Shown here: piece by piece, positions 62,650-64,000 of the stretch | How positions within the stretch are numbered: the stretch's first letter is position 1 | Layout of the letters: each line of letters starts with the position of its first letter | Source of the DNA: Marsupella aquatica | Lineage: Eukaryota; Marchantiophyta | NCBI GenBank assembly: GCA_973895155.1 | Contig: OZ316891.1 | Location: 23,002,001-23,066,000, forward strand | Length of the DNA: 64,000 bases | Direction of reading: 5' to 3' | Translations under genes and position numbers: made by a program | Notes under the pieces: generated by a model | Databases searched by the model: none | The model's input: the letters and a program-made list of their open reading frames with translations, nothing else | What the model was told of the DNA's origin: nothing

Positions 62650-63989
62650 GGAGATTGGATGGATGTTGGGTGTACTGAGGTGGGTATTCCCTGCGTGTCT
62701 TTGAGGATCTTATGGAACATCTGTGTGCTTGGGTGTCCTAGGCGGCAATGCCATGTTTTGGTTATAGTCTGTGGAGGGGTCTCATTGAAAAAGGTGTGGA
62801 TTCTAATGGCGTAGAATCCCAATGGAAAGGCTATTAGGGTCTCTTTTGTTTCTATGCCATTCTTGGTCTTGGCCATGATGTGTAATACTTCTTGGGATTC
62901 GTGGATGCTGGTGTGGATGTGCAGGCCGTTCTCCCGGATGTCCTTGAAATGCAAGAGGTTACGTGTGGCTTTTGGGGCATATGTTGCGGATTTAATGTGT
63001 ATAACCGTGCCCTTGGGCAGGACCAGGTTGGCTGGGCCATTGCCCTCTTCTAGCTGATGGTTGCCCATAATTGTGGTAACTCTCCGTTGGGAGGGTATGA
63101 TCTGGGTAAAGTAAACTTTGGTTCTTAATATTGAGTGTGAGGTCCCGCTGTCTAGTATGCAGCAATGAGGGTCATCCAGGGCTTTAGACATTTCTGACTG
63201 GAAGGCGAGGTGCAGTTCGGGTAAGATCTCTGGAGTTTCTAGGAATGCTCCATGTGTCTCGTATTCATCATTATGTAAGTTCTTTTGGTATAGCGCGACG
63301 AGGTGTGTTGGGGCCCGGCACATTTTCCTAATGTGGCCTTTAGTTCCGCACCTAAGTATGGCAAATTGGGGGGTTGTCTGACTTATCTGTGTAGGCGTTC
63401 TGCCGTTGTTTCTTGGCCAGTTGTTGCGGAAGGTTCCTGATTGCGCTCTGCCCCGACCCCTTCCTCCACGGTAATTGCTCCTTCCGCCCCATTGGTAATT
63501 GTTGCCTCGTCCATGGAAGTTATTCCTATCGCGATAGCTACCTCTTCCGCGATATGAGGTGCCAGAGCCTCGTCTCCAAGTATTGAAGTGTGTTTCAGGA
63601 TTGGTCTGTGGAGGTAGGGTCCCGGGAGGTTGCTGCTTGGTATTCTGTAATAGCAGAATTTGATACTTCTCTGCTAGTAACATGTGGGCGATCAGTTTGG
63701 AGTATGTTGTGAATCTCATGTTGCGGTATTGTGTGGATAGTACTAAATTGGTTGAGTGGAATGTTGACAGGGTCTTTTCGATTTGTTCCTCTTCATTGAC
63801 TGGGTGGCCACAAATTGCCAATTGTGATACAATTCGGAAAAGTTTGTTGTTGTACTCAGCGATCATCTTGTGGTCCTGTACCCGAAGATTTATCCAGTCA
63901 TGCCTCGCTGCCGGGAGGAAGATCGTGCGCGTATGGTCAAATCTTGCATGGAGCTCGTCCCATAGAACTTGGGGGTTGTAGGCATTCAT
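62505..63989 (-). pseudogene. Copia gag, protease and GAG-pre-integrase domain
   Basis: Begins inside gag (the window edge is 11 bases away): LWDELHARFDHTRTIFL and LSTFHSTNLVLSTQYRNM are UBN2-type gag. An RGRG-rich segment (about 63430-63560) is followed by a zinc knuckle RCGTKGHIRKMC whose first Cys is Ile, so it is defective. Protease: LDSGTSHSIL (about 63150). The GAG-pre-integrase motif is WHCRLGHPSTQMFHKI, then CLACSQGK. The frame ends in the shift near 62640; the residues after that to 62505 are out of frame. Confidence 0.9.
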
Positions 63990-64000
63990 ATATTGGCGTT

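Larger units (their letters stand above)
58771..64000 (-). mobile_element. Ty1/Copia-type retrotransposon, 5' end beyond the window
   Basis: Gene order on the minus strand is gag, protease, GAG-pre-integrase, integrase, reverse transcriptase, RNase H, which is the Copia order. A polypurine tract and a short 3' LTR follow. The 5' LTR and the start of gag lie beyond base 64000. Every enzyme domain is present, but the polyprotein has frameshifts near 62640, 61500 and 60125 and a TAG near 61395, so this copy is inactive. Confidence 0.92.

Noticed and set aside
1-64000. rRNA or tRNA genes.
   Set aside because: No stretch matched conserved rRNA cores, and no clear A/B-box tRNA gene was seen by eye. 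A tRNAscan run would be needed to exclude a diverged one.

Overview
The window looks like nuclear DNA of a plant-lineage eukaryote. The evidence is spliced genes with GTAAGT donors and pyrimidine/AG acceptors, TTTAGGG telomere-type repeats inside the sequence, and plant families of mobile elements: CACTA with DUF4218, MULE, Ty3/Gypsy and Ty1/Copia. The protein style and heavy repeat load recall charophyte algae such as Chara. That assignment is inference from memory of such proteins, not a search result. I see no rRNA, tRNA or CRISPR locus.

Layout. 1-0.6 kb: broken CACTA transposase. 2.4-2.7 kb: promoter-like block with no gene left behind it. 2.7-12.2 kb: a three-level nest. An inverted, truncated repeat R (R') is split by a Gypsy-type element, E1 (3372-10895), which is itself split by a complete solo-LTR-like copy of R (5189-7867). 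12.2-17.7 kb: minus-strand five-exon gene A. 18.7-21 kb: two satellite arrays. 21.4-25.5 kb: MULE-type gene behind a region coding 44-residue repeats. 25.7-28.7 kb: more arrays and two related F-box-like genes. 29.1-32.7 kb: relic of a giant LTR. 33.0-44.1 kb: a young element, E2, with two 4.6-kb LTRs, each holding a ~1,200-codon ORF, around a gag-only interior; it has a 5-bp target duplication (CCTAG) and sits in a third copy of R. 44.3-45.4 kb: SET-like gene B, cut off by that R copy. 47-49.4 kb: gene C pseudogene. 50-50.8 kb: gene G. 51.2-54.7 kb: minus-strand gene D. 55-58.7 kb: gene fragments. 58.8-64 kb: minus-strand Copia element running off the right edge.

Main points. (1) Genes D and A both pair a ParB-like GNH(R) module with a C-terminal beta-class amino-methyltransferase-like domain, in the order motif IV then motif I. 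D keeps recognisable motifs (DIPYGF, DLCCGTGS); A is degenerate. This architecture is familiar from bacteria and phages, yet both genes have introns. (2) E2 carries a large coiled-coil ORF inside its LTR, starting just downstream of gag, in the U3 position. (3) A 23-nt palindrome (10-bp arms, 3-nt loop) recurs at more than ten places. It is the shared core of arrays with 40-, 101-, ~140-, 169- and 401-bp periods and also lies inside introns. (4) Most genes here are decaying, and many of their in-frame stops are TGA or TAG of the kind expected from C-to-T change at methylated CGA or CAG.

Almost every gene here is a pseudogene or a mobile-element gene. If genes D and A have intact relatives elsewhere, the natural hypothesis is a DNA-amino-methylation system in a transposon-rich genome.
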